A stretch of DNA of 64,000 nucleotides from a virus. Position 1 is the first letter of the stretch, and the number at the start of each line of letters is the position of its first letter. The notes beneath the pieces are model-generated. The model was not told where the DNA came from and made no database searches. It saw nothing but the letters and a program-made list of their open reading frames with translations. Shown one piece after another: positions 34,276 through 41,423 of the stretch. Where the stretch lies: positions 1-64,000 of IMG/VR virus record IMGVR_UViG_3300034103_001027, one strand, 5' to 3'. The position numbers and the translations under genes were made by a program.

Positions 34276-35439
34276 TTAGAGTTTTGCCATTGCGCAGCAG
34301 TCCTCTAGGATTGCGAGTCTTGCCTTTCCGTGCATGCCGATTATGTGCTGCATCCATGAATCATGGCTGTATGACCCCCAGAATGTTGATGGCGCAATGT
34401 GATGGACATCTTCGAGGAGTATGTTATCGTTCGCTCTTGGTGATAATATCTTTGTCAGCGCCCCTTCTTCGTGAGGATACCGCCGAGCGTACTCTCTGTA
34501 GTTAAGTGATCTATCAATGACTTCTCGCATGTGTGGCTGAGTTCGCACTCCAAACCAGCATGTGTTTAGTAGTCCTTCGTAGAATCCTTGTATTTTGTAT
34601 GCACCGCCGATTAAATCGAATCCATGTAGTGACCATATGTGAAGAGGTATTGGGTTTGTGAATACGATATCAGCATCTATCCACCATATGATTTTTTTTT
34701 CTGGATACATGTCCCATGTTTTTTGTATTGCGGATATTTTAGACCACTGTGGATCAGTGCCTGGTGGTGGGGGGAGCGACATCGCTTCATAAGTGTATCC
34801 AAAGTGTTCGCAATATTTCCTGTGGTTGTCTTTAATGCAGTCTGGCCAGAAGTTTCCATGAAAGTTAGATATCACTACAATCTCGTCTGGTGTATAGTAA
34901 CCTCGTTTTAGTATGTACCAGTCTAGTCCGTCAGATGTCCTAAATAAGGCGAGGTTGTTTTTTTTTGTGAAATCCATTACGGCTTGTGATACTGCGAACC
35001 AAGTGCTCTTATCCTCGCTTAATCCCGTCCGGAAGTCGTCGCCAGCCAGTATCCCTCCGTCTGCCACTTTAGGCCACCATGCGTTCAGTTCTTGAGTGAC
35101 GTGCCGGTAGCCATGGTTTGAGTCTAAGTATACACAGCCAACGCTACCGTCCTGGAATGATGATGATGCCAGTATACTATCATCTCGAATTATTCTGTGC
35201 CTCTCTGAGACCGATGCGAATATTTTATCAAAGTGCGATTGCGATACATTGCTGCCGTCTGGGTACTGGTGATCTGACTGAGATTTGTATGTGTCAATTC
35301 CAATGCACTCGCCTCCCCAGATTGACTTAACGTGATCTATGTGGTGGCCTTCAAATACACCGCACTCTACGTATGGTAGGGTTATATTGAGGTTCTTCAT
35401 CATCCACGGTAGGTGCTCTCTATGTTCGTACCACGACAT
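34276..35439 (-). CDS. Fusion of SAM-dependent methyltransferase and glycosyltransferase
   Basis: 387 residues from an ATG with AAGGAAATAGAC upstream. The N-terminal half (1-185) resembles class I methyltransferases of the type-24 group: YVECGVFEGHHID (SAM-binding), RIIRDDSI, and VYLDSNHGYRHVTQEL...GGILAGDDF. The C-terminal half has a glycosyltransferase look: VVISNFHGNFW, then AIQKTWDMYPEKKIIWW followed by IDADIVFTNP, where DAD is the metal- and nucleotide-binding motif as in galactosyltransferases of the GMA12/MNN10 type. A single protein carrying both activities could make a methylated sugar or modify a glycan and cap it. Confidence 0.8.
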   Translation of the reverse strand: MSWYEHREHLPWMMKNLNITLPYVECGVFEGHHIDHVKSIWGGECIGIDTYKSQSDHQYPDGSNVSQSHFDKIFASVSERHRIIRDDSILASSSFQDGSVGCVYLDSNHGYRHVTQELNAWWPKVADGGILAGDDFRTGLSEDKSTWFAVSQAVMDFTKKNNLALFRTSDGLDWYILKRGYYTPDEIVVISNFHGNFWPDCIKDNHRKYCEHFGYTYEAMSLPPPPGTDPQWSKISAIQKTWDMYPEKKIIWWIDADIVFTNPIPLHIWSLHGFDLIGGAYKIQGFYEGLLNTCWFGVRTQPHMREVIDRSLNYREYARRYPHEEGALTKILSPRANDNILLEDVHHIAPSTFWGSYSHDSWMQHIIGMHGKARLAILEDCCAMAKL

Positions 35440-35458
35440 GTCTATTTCCTTATTGTTT

Positions 35459-36457
35459 CTATTTTGCCTGTTCTTCTATGTCTTCCACAGATCCTGCACT
35501 GTCAATTGCTATCCACTCTACATCTGGCAAGCATTCCTTAAGCTCATCCAGTGTCACTTCTGGGTGGTACAGTGCCGGTATTCTTCCTGACTCATAAGCT
35601 TCTCTTGAGACAAAGCCCCACCAATAATTAAATGCCCTGGCTGGGTTCTTCATTTGGGCCGCTGCTTCTATTGATATGTCGATACCATTCGCACCAATGT
35701 TGTTTCCGAAGTGTAAGAAGTGTACGCAGTCCTTACGGAATGCAGGGTTAGCCCGATACAGTATGCATTTATTGGGTATCTTTTCGTTTGAGGCATATTT
35801 TTCTGGGTTTGTAAAAAAGGCGACACCTTCTTCTTTACCGGAAATGTCAGACTTAAAGCCGTGCTGGCCTACGTACCACTTGTTAGGGCAGTATACTGCA
35901 TTTCTTGCATCTTCATGGAACCTTCCCAGGTGGTGGTCAATATGGAATGAGTGTTCGAATGGTAGGTGCGAGCAGTGCTGGTAGATAGCAATCATTCCTG
36001 GCCTATTCACAGCAAAGCAGTGGGTTCTGTTTACGTTGTATGGCCTAAGTACGTGTTCGTTTATCCTCTTGGGCCGGTGCGAGTTGACGTGCATCAGTTG
36101 TCCGCCAAGGTACGCCTGCTGCCAGTGGTCTGGTAGGTTGTCGAGGAATATATTGGCTTGATCGAAATCATCATGGAACTGAGCGTCATCCTCGAATACA
36201 ATGTAGGAGGATATTCTGTTGTTGAGGCAGTACTCGAGGATTTGCATGTGCGACCTGTAGCATCCCCACGCCCCGCCACCAGCCTTCCAGTTATCAGGTG
36301 GTGGGCACATCGTTCCGCTGATTGCTGGCCACACTTCAACTTCAGGCAGCCAATCGCATTTTGGCAGGCCATCCAGAAAGCTCTTGAGCCTCAATGGCCT
36401 GTCTTTGAGGCTTATGACGAAAGCTTTTTCGAGTGTCATTTTGTTTGGTGAGTTCAA
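35459..36457 (-). CDS. Glycosyltransferase family 25-like
   Basis: A TTG start at 36457, with GGAG seven bases upstream, fits better than the ATG at 36439, which lies too far from any ribosome site. AFVISLKDRPLRLKSFLDGL is the family N-terminus, and AWGCYRSHMQILEYC with SYIVFEDDAQF (the EDD nucleotide-sugar and metal motif) matches GT25, which adds galactose or glucose to lipooligosaccharide or collagen-type Lys. About 330 residues is slightly longer than usual. It starts four bases inside the preceding gene. It probably decorates a virion protein or host glycan with help from GalE. Confidence 0.8.
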   Translation of the reverse strand: MNSPNKMTLEKAFVISLKDRPLRLKSFLDGLPKCDWLPEVEVWPAISGTMCPPPDNWKAGGGAWGCYRSHMQILEYCLNNRISSYIVFEDDAQFHDDFDQANIFLDNLPDHWQQAYLGGQLMHVNSHRPKRINEHVLRPYNVNRTHCFAVNRPGMIAIYQHCSHLPFEHSFHIDHHLGRFHEDARNAVYCPNKWYVGQHGFKSDISGKEEGVAFFTNPEKYASNEKIPNKCILYRANPAFRKDCVHFLHFGNNIGANGIDISIEAAAQMKNPARAFNYWWGFVSREAYESGRIPALYHPEVTLDELKECLPDVEWIAIDSAGSVEDIEEQAK

Positions 36458-36942
36458 TTACTCGCTCCGCTATTGCAACTTCCCATTTTTGTTCTAGCCT
36501 TATTAATGGCTCTTTTGACGATTAACTCCGACACGAATCTGGAGAATGGTAGCCCTCTTTGGTGCGATGCCTCCTTTAGTCGATGGCAAATGTAATCCAT
36601 CTGTTTTTCGCACATATCAGGCCCCCACCTATTCATTTTAGCTTCGAGATCTTGGCATGGCTTGCATCCATGTTGGTTTGGGATAGGGAACCATGATATG
36701 ATCTTCTTGAGTTCCGTTCCAACCATGCCAGTTTCGCTGGTTGCCATGCTGCTGGTTGACATGCTATTAATCGGTTCGCTTGGTAGGTCCGGGTACTCAT
36801 TCTTAATGTTGAGGTACTCGTCTGGCTCTATGTAGAAGAACTCGTCGTCAGGTACTGTCGATGACGATTGAAGTCTCTCTATGTATCCACTTGCCTTGCG
36901 GTCCTGTTTTGATGCAGCCAGTGACTTTCGGATCTTCATCAT
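36454..36942 (-). CDS. Small Cys-motif protein paired with the glycosylation cluster, 162 aa
   Basis: ATG at 36942 with GGAG upstream, overlapping the Ser-rich gene by four bases. Residues 1-90 are polar and variable. The conserved part is HGCKPCQDLEAKMNRWGPDM, then YICHRLKEASHQRGLPFSRF and IVKRAINKAR. The same pattern occurs in the 32815-33270 protein. Small proteins with this C-x-x-C...MN-x-W-G domain occur, as I recall, beside glycosyltransferase genes in phages, but no activity is known to me. The CPxC-like pair may bind zinc or be redox active. Confidence 0.6.
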   Translation of the reverse strand: MMKIRKSLAASKQDRKASGYIERLQSSSTVPDDEFFYIEPDEYLNIKNEYPDLPSEPINSMSTSSMATSETGMVGTELKKIISWFPIPNQHGCKPCQDLEAKMNRWGPDMCEKQMDYICHRLKEASHQRGLPFSRFVSELIVKRAINKARTKMGSCNSGASN

Positions 36943-37742
36943 GGAGGTAGCTCCTCGTCACATTCTAGGCAGGTTACGTAGAAGTATTTTAGACACCCAT
37001 CAAACATTGCGATGTAGTGTTCGGCTGTACCAGTCCCGCACCCAATAAAATCAAGCTCGACCCACATATCAAGAGTTCCGCCCGGAGGTATGGATATATT
37101 GGTGGAGTCTCTATTGAAGTTTATACCAGTTGGGTAGCCTCCAACGTAACCGTGAGACGCCGCAACCACATGGCCAAGCAAGCAATTTTGCTGCACTGGT
37201 GCAAACTCACAGTTGAAACTCGAAGGGTCAGACTCCCCTGCTCTACATGGCGGAGCACCTGCTTGGCAGTCCTCGCCATCTATTGGGTGTGTTGTCCATG
37301 TGCATAATCCATCGTTGAATATCGTCCAGGATATTCTGACTCTTGCTGGTATCTTATTACCATCACTATCTATAGTGGAGCAGGCTCTTTCGGGACTCAT
37401 TGCAGGTGGTGGATCATTTGAGACTCCTCTAGGTGCTCGACAGATTGAGTCAAAAATAGGTCCGCAGAATTCGTTAGGGAAGGCAGTATATCCATCCCAC
37501 GCAATGCAGCAATTACATGGCGCGGAACTAGAACTGGAACTAGAACTGGAGCTAGAACTGGAACTAGGGCTGGAACTAGGTCTGGAACTAGGGCTGGAAC
37601 TAGAACTGGAACTAGAACTAGAACTGGAACTGGAACTGGAACTAGAACTGGAACTAGAACTGGAACTGGAACTGGAACTGGAACTAGAGCTAGAACTGGA
37701 ACTGGAGCTAGAGCTACCGCAGCAGCAGAATCTTGTTGGCAT
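36939..37742 (-). CDS. Poly-Ser stalk protein with Cys-rich C-terminal domain, 267 aa
   Basis: It begins MPTRFCCCG, followed by a run of 64 codons that is almost all Ser with a few Pro and one Arg. The remaining 194 residues form a Cys-rich beta domain (CNCCIAWDGY, GEDCQAGAPPCRAGE, NISIPPGGTLDMWVELDF, CLKYFYVTCLECDE). There is no signal peptide. The Ser tract would be an extended linker and a natural O-glycosylation target. The gene is immediately upstream of a GT25 and other sugar genes, so I infer a glycosylated virion fibre or host-binding protein. The tract is built from AGTTCY hexamers and may vary in length. Confidence 0.75.
   Translation of the reverse strand: MPTRFCCCGSSSSSSSSSSSSSSSSSSSSSSSSSSSSSSSSSSSSSSSSSPSSRPSSSPSSSSSSSSSSSSSSAPCNCCIAWDGYTAFPNEFCGPIFDSICRAPRGVSNDPPPAMSPERACSTIDSDGNKIPARVRISWTIFNDGLCTWTTHPIDGEDCQAGAPPCRAGESDPSSFNCEFAPVQQNCLLGHVVAASHGYVGGYPTGINFNRDSTNISIPPGGTLDMWVELDFIGCGTGTAEHYIAMFDGCLKYFYVTCLECDEELPP
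37524..37715. repeat. Hexanucleotide tandem repeat encoding poly-Ser
   Basis: 192 bases made mostly of six-base units AGTTCY on the minus strand (Ser-Ser). A few units encode Pro or Arg. It is likely to change length by slippage or recombination in steps of six bases, which keeps the frame. Confidence 0.95.
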
Positions 37743-37788
37743 CTTATAGAGTCGCCGCCATGATTAAATATTGCTTTGGCATGTTTTG

Positions 37789-38142
37789 TTAATTGCCAGC
37801 GCAGCACCTATTGAATGCCGTCCATTCTGGCACGCCACTAACGCCAACCGTCCTATGTGCCCACAAGTACACACCGCTAATGTCTTCATCATTGATGCAC
37901 CCAGACGGATCTTTAACTAGGACTGCAGACCCAATCAAATGCGATGCTATTTGAGATGCCCTTGACACCATCAGGTTAACTCCACCTTCTGCCTGTGACA
38001 CGACCAATCCCTCAATGGTTCCGTAGCTCTCTGCTGTTGGATAATACCATAGCGGCAGCGGGATCTGATTCAGCGGGGACATTACTTGCCCCCTGTGAGT
38101 TATGTCGCCTCCGCCAAGATGGCGATTGACTGCGTCAACCAT
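37789..38142 (-). CDS. Unknown virion-region protein, 117 aa
   Basis: The ATG at 38142 lies five bases after the stop of the preceding gene. The ribosome site is weak, so it may depend on translational coupling. The sequence has beta strands (IEGLVVSQAEGGVNLMVS) and a C-terminal region with SGVYLWAHRTVGVSGVPEW and two Cys (NRCCAGN). No family recognised. It sits among structural genes and may be a small virion protein. Confidence 0.55.
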   Translation of the reverse strand: MVDAVNRHLGGGDITHRGQVMSPLNQIPLPLWYYPTAESYGTIEGLVVSQAEGGVNLMVSRASQIASHLIGSAVLVKDPSGCINDEDISGVYLWAHRTVGVSGVPEWTAFNRCCAGN

Positions 38143-38147
38143 TTGCT

Positions 38148-38555
38148 TTATGGCTTGAGTGTGTTGGTTACGAGCGGATTGAACATTAGCGTCGATGAAT
38201 CCGTTGCCGCGCCAAGTATCGTTAGGTAGTTACTAGGTGCAAGATCGGCGATTGGTGCGATTGCACCAGCTGTAGCGCTGAGAATGTATGTCTCGCCGAC
38301 AGTGAGTGTGGCACCGAGGTCTATCCTTGATCCAGGGAGTGCGTATATTACTGTCCCGCCAGATGTTGCTGGTGTTAGCGATATACCGACAACGACAGCT
38401 TTATCGATTCCGTCGTTGTTGTCGCACAGGAGTAACTGACCGCCTGATTCGTACAATGGCTGGCCCTGTGTTATCGTCGCACCGGCGACTCCAGAACCAA
38501 ACGGTCCCTGGTTTTTGAGTTTAACATTTGCTGCTGTTTGTGATAGGTTCGCCAT
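38148..38555 (-). CDS. Capsid decoration-like virion protein, 135 aa
   Basis: The sequence GATITQGQPLYESGGQLLL, then KAVVVGISLTPATSGGTVIY, LPGSRIDLGATLTVGETYIL and NYLTILGAATDSSTLMF follows the pattern of small beta-rich phage virion proteins: entry through a 'T-x-G-Q-P-L-Y' strand, 'VGI', 'L-G-A-x-L-T-x-G' and 'Y-x-x-x-L-G-x-A'. Many of these are decoration or head-fibre proteins. It has no membrane segment. I infer a virion surface role. Confidence 0.65.
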   Translation of the reverse strand: MANLSQTAANVKLKNQGPFGSGVAGATITQGQPLYESGGQLLLCDNNDGIDKAVVVGISLTPATSGGTVIYALPGSRIDLGATLTVGETYILSATAGAIAPIADLAPSNYLTILGAATDSSTLMFNPLVTNTLKP

Positions 38556-38567
38556 TTGGTGCTATTG

Positions 38568-39056
38568 TCAGTCGGACAATCCCTGTATTGAGCTGAAGTT
38601 GATTTTTCTTTTCGTTGTTTTATTTGAAATCGATACTGGTAGCGTGTAAGTGCTATCCATAAAGCCTATCTCAGGGTAGAAGACATCCCACCCATCATCC
38701 CTGTCTATGCACCTAACGACATAGTGGACAGTCTCACCAAACCCAGACCCCCTGTTCTCTAGGCCGTTGGATATGATCTTACTTATCCACGCCTGGCCCT
38801 CGCCCCATCCTCTCCAATCGCCTGAGTTTATTGAGTTGATTTCGTTTCTAAATTGGCTGTCACTGTACGACTTGAACTTGAAAATGTGAAAGACAGCCAC
38901 TGCTACAGGTTCCATCAGTGGCAGTATTGGGAGTTTATTTCCGGATGTTCGTATTGGCGTCCCATTTGAGGTTTTCCAAGCAGGCAGCCATATCACTTCG
39001 GAGGACCGAGTGATGATGGCTGGCTTGTTGGAGATGTTAGGGGCGCTGAACGACAT
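38568..39056 (-). CDS. Unknown probable virion protein, 162 aa
   Basis: Fills the space between the decoration-like gene and a 39-codon gene. It has an acidic and aromatic middle part (NSGDWRGWGEGQAWISKII, GFGETVHYVVRCIDRDDGW) and a basic C-terminus (SNKTTKRKINFSS). No family recognised. The ribosome site is weak, which suggests coupling to the gene before it. The setting among structural genes is the only hint of function. Confidence 0.5.
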   Translation of the reverse strand: MSFSAPNISNKPAIITRSSEVIWLPAWKTSNGTPIRTSGNKLPILPLMEPVAVAVFHIFKFKSYSDSQFRNEINSINSGDWRGWGEGQAWISKIISNGLENRGSGFGETVHYVVRCIDRDDGWDVFYPEIGFMDSTYTLPVSISNKTTKRKINFSSIQGLSD

Positions 39057-39071
39057 CTTCTGGCGGTCTTA

Positions 39072-39191
39072 CTACTTGGCAGGTTTCTTGGTGGGTGACT
39101 TCTTCTTGTCATCCTTCTTCATTAGCCACGGTGGCATCTTGCCGCTTGGTTTGGTGGACTTGCCAGATGTTTTGCATGAAGACTTTTTCAT
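39072..39191 (-). CDS. Very small Lys-rich protein, 39 aa
   Basis: The ATG at 39191 has AAAGGA seven bases upstream, and the gene ends in TAG at 39072. The protein is MKKSSCKTSGKSTKPSGK, then MPPWLMKKDDKKKSP, then TKKPAK. Small phage proteins with an M-P-P-W-L-x-K core and a Lys-rich tail recur beside head and tail genes, as I recall, although no function is known. The good ribosome site and the otherwise empty gap support it. Confidence 0.65.
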   Translation of the reverse strand: MKKSSCKTSGKSTKPSGKMPPWLMKKDDKKKSPTKKPAK

Positions 39192-39256
39192 TGCGATTCC
39201 TTTTGAGTGAATGATCTGCCTCTCTGTGTATTATTCCCGTTGCGAAAGATTTTCTT

Positions 39257-39616
39257 TTAAGACTTCCACATCAGGAAGATTACGCAGTCGGCATTGACTG
39301 TACCACTGAGCTTGATCTTTGCGTGGCCAACTGCAGCCACTTCAGCGATCTCGCTTGATGTAAGCGACACTGCACCAGCGGCTGCTACGTTTTTAGCTGC
39401 TGATAGCAGGTCTGTCTCTGGGAATGTTGCCGATGCGGACTGTGGAGGGTCACCAGCGACTGCTGTTATCTGAATTGCCTTTCCAATGACTGGGGAGCTT
39501 GTCGGTATGAGGAATGTCCCAAAGGCTCCGCTGCGCAGGTCGATTCTCCCGCTGACGGACTCTCCGTTCTTAAATGAAATGGGGATCACTTGATGCGTTC
39601 TTTCTGTGTACGACAT
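39257..39616 (-). CDS. Unknown virion protein, 119 aa
   Basis: The ATG at 39616 has GGAAG just upstream; the longer frame to 39691 lies within the previous gene. It has a beta-rich start (RTHQVIPISFKNGESVSG) and a central region AAKNVAAAGAVSLTSSEIAE, with strands to the end (KIKLSGTVNADCVIFLMW). The predicted fold is all-beta with one helix. It is likely a minor virion protein, but no family is recognised. Confidence 0.55.
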   Translation of the reverse strand: MSYTERTHQVIPISFKNGESVSGRIDLRSGAFGTFLIPTSSPVIGKAIQITAVAGDPPQSASATFPETDLLSAAKNVAAAGAVSLTSSEIAEVAAVGHAKIKLSGTVNADCVIFLMWKS

Positions 39617-39617
39617 G

Positions 39618-41423
39618 TTAGTCTTCCGTTGGTAAGTTGGTTGCGTCTGATTTGTATATTTGCCAAGATGGAGATCCAGCATCCATCGCATGGTCTCCTA
39701 CCCGCCTGTCCCTGCTCATTGCTTCTCTTAGGCTCTTCTTGGCCATCTCTGAAGCAATGACGGATTTAGCGTGATCGTGATTCTTGGTGTACTGGTAGAA
39801 TGCCTCGTCCTCGAGTGCTTCGAGCATTACGCTAGCTTCAATGTCGATTGGCGAGCTTATCGCGTATCCTCTAGCTGATATTGTCTCTGGCAACGCCTCT
39901 GAGAGTGTAAGTGTCGTTGCTGTGGGTGCTGCGATAATGAATGACTGGAAGTCCCAGTTGTCTGAGTCAAGGTCCGTTGGTGTTGTGGAGTTACTCGAGA
40001 CTCGAATGATGCACCCAACAAGTCTCTTGTGAAACGCAGCGCCAGCACTCGTGACTGTATCTGAGTTTGCCGATCCAGCTAGATTGCTTCCTGTGACGGA
40101 ATGTATGGATGGCGTTATCGGGAGGACTGATGCGCTAACCTCGATTGTTTCCTCTTCGGTCGGCGCTGGATGCAGGATGAATTCGCACCCGCCAAACTTG
40201 CCGCCATGGTTTTGCCATGAGAAGCATCTTGAGTGTCCATTGATCGTGCTGGAGAATGTTGATGCATTGAACTCAGCGAATGGAATTGATGTCAGCGGTC
40301 TGTTGTTCGTTATATTGTGCGCGTACTCTATTTTTAGCACTTCCCTGCCGAATGTGTATGCGCGGCGTCTCCAGGTGGCATCGCCTTCGTAGTCCGACAT
40401 CATGGCGCTGTCTGGCTCGAGCGTTGCTGTCGTGTTGGACAGTCTTCTGTGTACCTTGTAGAAGTTGCCTCCGATAAGGATTTCACCCATTGCAGCGTCT
40501 GCTGGCCAGTTGTCTCCGTCGGTGATTGTGACTAGTCGTTCGCTTGCGCCGCCAGTGCGGTCGTATTCGATAGTCATGGACCTTTCGGCTGACGTTGTGA
40601 ATCGCGTTTGTGCCTTGTAGTAGTTCCATCCGTGCTTTGTGTGTAGAGACCTAATTGCAGACTGGATAGCCTTGACGATTCTTGCGTTGTGTCTCTCTGA
40701 CGGGGTGCCACCCGTCCTGAGGGTCATTGAGTGAACCATGTCTTGCAGTGTCAGCACTTCATGTCCTGCTAATCCGCCCCATGATGGCATCCATGGATTG
40801 CTTGGAGGCGATATGGTGCTTGTGCTTTGCTTAAATCGCCAGTCCTTGCTTGCGATCTGCTTTTTGGCTAGCGTGACTGTTGAGGCAGTGCCCTGCTTCG
40901 TGTAAGTGCCTAGCGGTGAGGCGACTGTTGGACCTAAGAAAAAAGTCAGGCCGTCCCATTCGATAACCCACCTATCAGTTCCATCTGGCACGTCCGAGCG
41001 AAACAGGACGCAATCCTTCGTTGCTACAGTCCATGCCCATAGCCGAGTATTCCCGCTGCCAGATACGGCAATCCCGATATCGGCTGTATATACGTCTGGA
41101 GTTACACCGCTGCCAGTCACTGCAAACCGATTGAATGAATCAATCATCGTTGCGGTGTCGTACTGCTCAGTAAGCGCGCCCTGCGCCAAGTCGATAACGA
41201 CATGGTTATTGTCTGAGGTAGTTGGATTGCTAGCACCTAGGAATACCCACCACTTAGTATATTCAGTGTCATCTAGCGTGATTGTGAATGTGCCTAGTTG
41301 CGATACGCTTTCCGTAGCAGCAATTCCGTAATCCGCATAGTGACTAAATGGAATCGAAGTATCGGCTGGAATAGCCCTGGCTGTGCTGCCTGTTGGTGCT
41401 GAGAATATGATAGTGTGAAGCAT
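39618..41423 (-). CDS. Two-domain virion protein: fibre-like N-terminus and head-tail adaptor-like C-terminus, 601 aa
   Basis: Residues 1-230 are beta-rich (IIFSAPTGSTARAIPADTSI, RAIPADT, LGTFTITLDDTEYTKWWVF) and look like a small fibre or adhesin domain. From about residue 235 the pattern changes to an adaptor type: LTLQDMVHSMTLRTGG, RIVKAIQSAIRSLHTKHGW, then VTITDGDNWPADAAMGEILI. Head-tail connector proteins of short and long-tailed phages often have such an N-terminal helical DM-x-x-x-V-x-x-R-T-G segment. Its C-terminal helices contain ASVMLEALEDEAFYQYTK. Having both parts in one chain is unusual. The start at 41423 overlaps the tailspike stop. Confidence 0.55.
   Translation of the reverse strand: MLHTIIFSAPTGSTARAIPADTSIPFSHYADYGIAATESVSQLGTFTITLDDTEYTKWWVFLGASNPTTSDNNHVVIDLAQGALTEQYDTATMIDSFNRFAVTGSGVTPDVYTADIGIAVSGSGNTRLWAWTVATKDCVLFRSDVPDGTDRWVIEWDGLTFFLGPTVASPLGTYTKQGTASTVTLAKKQIASKDWRFKQSTSTISPPSNPWMPSWGGLAGHEVLTLQDMVHSMTLRTGGTPSERHNARIVKAIQSAIRSLHTKHGWNYYKAQTRFTTSAERSMTIEYDRTGGASERLVTITDGDNWPADAAMGEILIGGNFYKVHRRLSNTTATLEPDSAMMSDYEGDATWRRRAYTFGREVLKIEYAHNITNNRPLTSIPFAEFNASTFSSTINGHSRCFSWQNHGGKFGGCEFILHPAPTEEETIEVSASVLPITPSIHSVTGSNLAGSANSDTVTSAGAAFHKRLVGCIIRVSSNSTTPTDLDSDNWDFQSFIIAAPTATTLTLSEALPETISARGYAISSPIDIEASVMLEALEDEAFYQYTKNHDHAKSVIASEMAKKSLREAMSRDRRVGDHAMDAGSPSWQIYKSDATNLPTED

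Noticed and set aside
37524-37715. Possible CRISPR-like repeat array
   Set aside because: The units are contiguous six-base repeats with no unique spacers and lie inside a coding region.
37213-37749. Plus-strand frame of 178 codons with a long Glu-Leu repeat
   Set aside because: It is the reverse reading of the poly-Ser hexamer tract. The surrounding sequence has no ribosome site and no family pattern, while the minus-strand gene has a structured Cys-rich domain.
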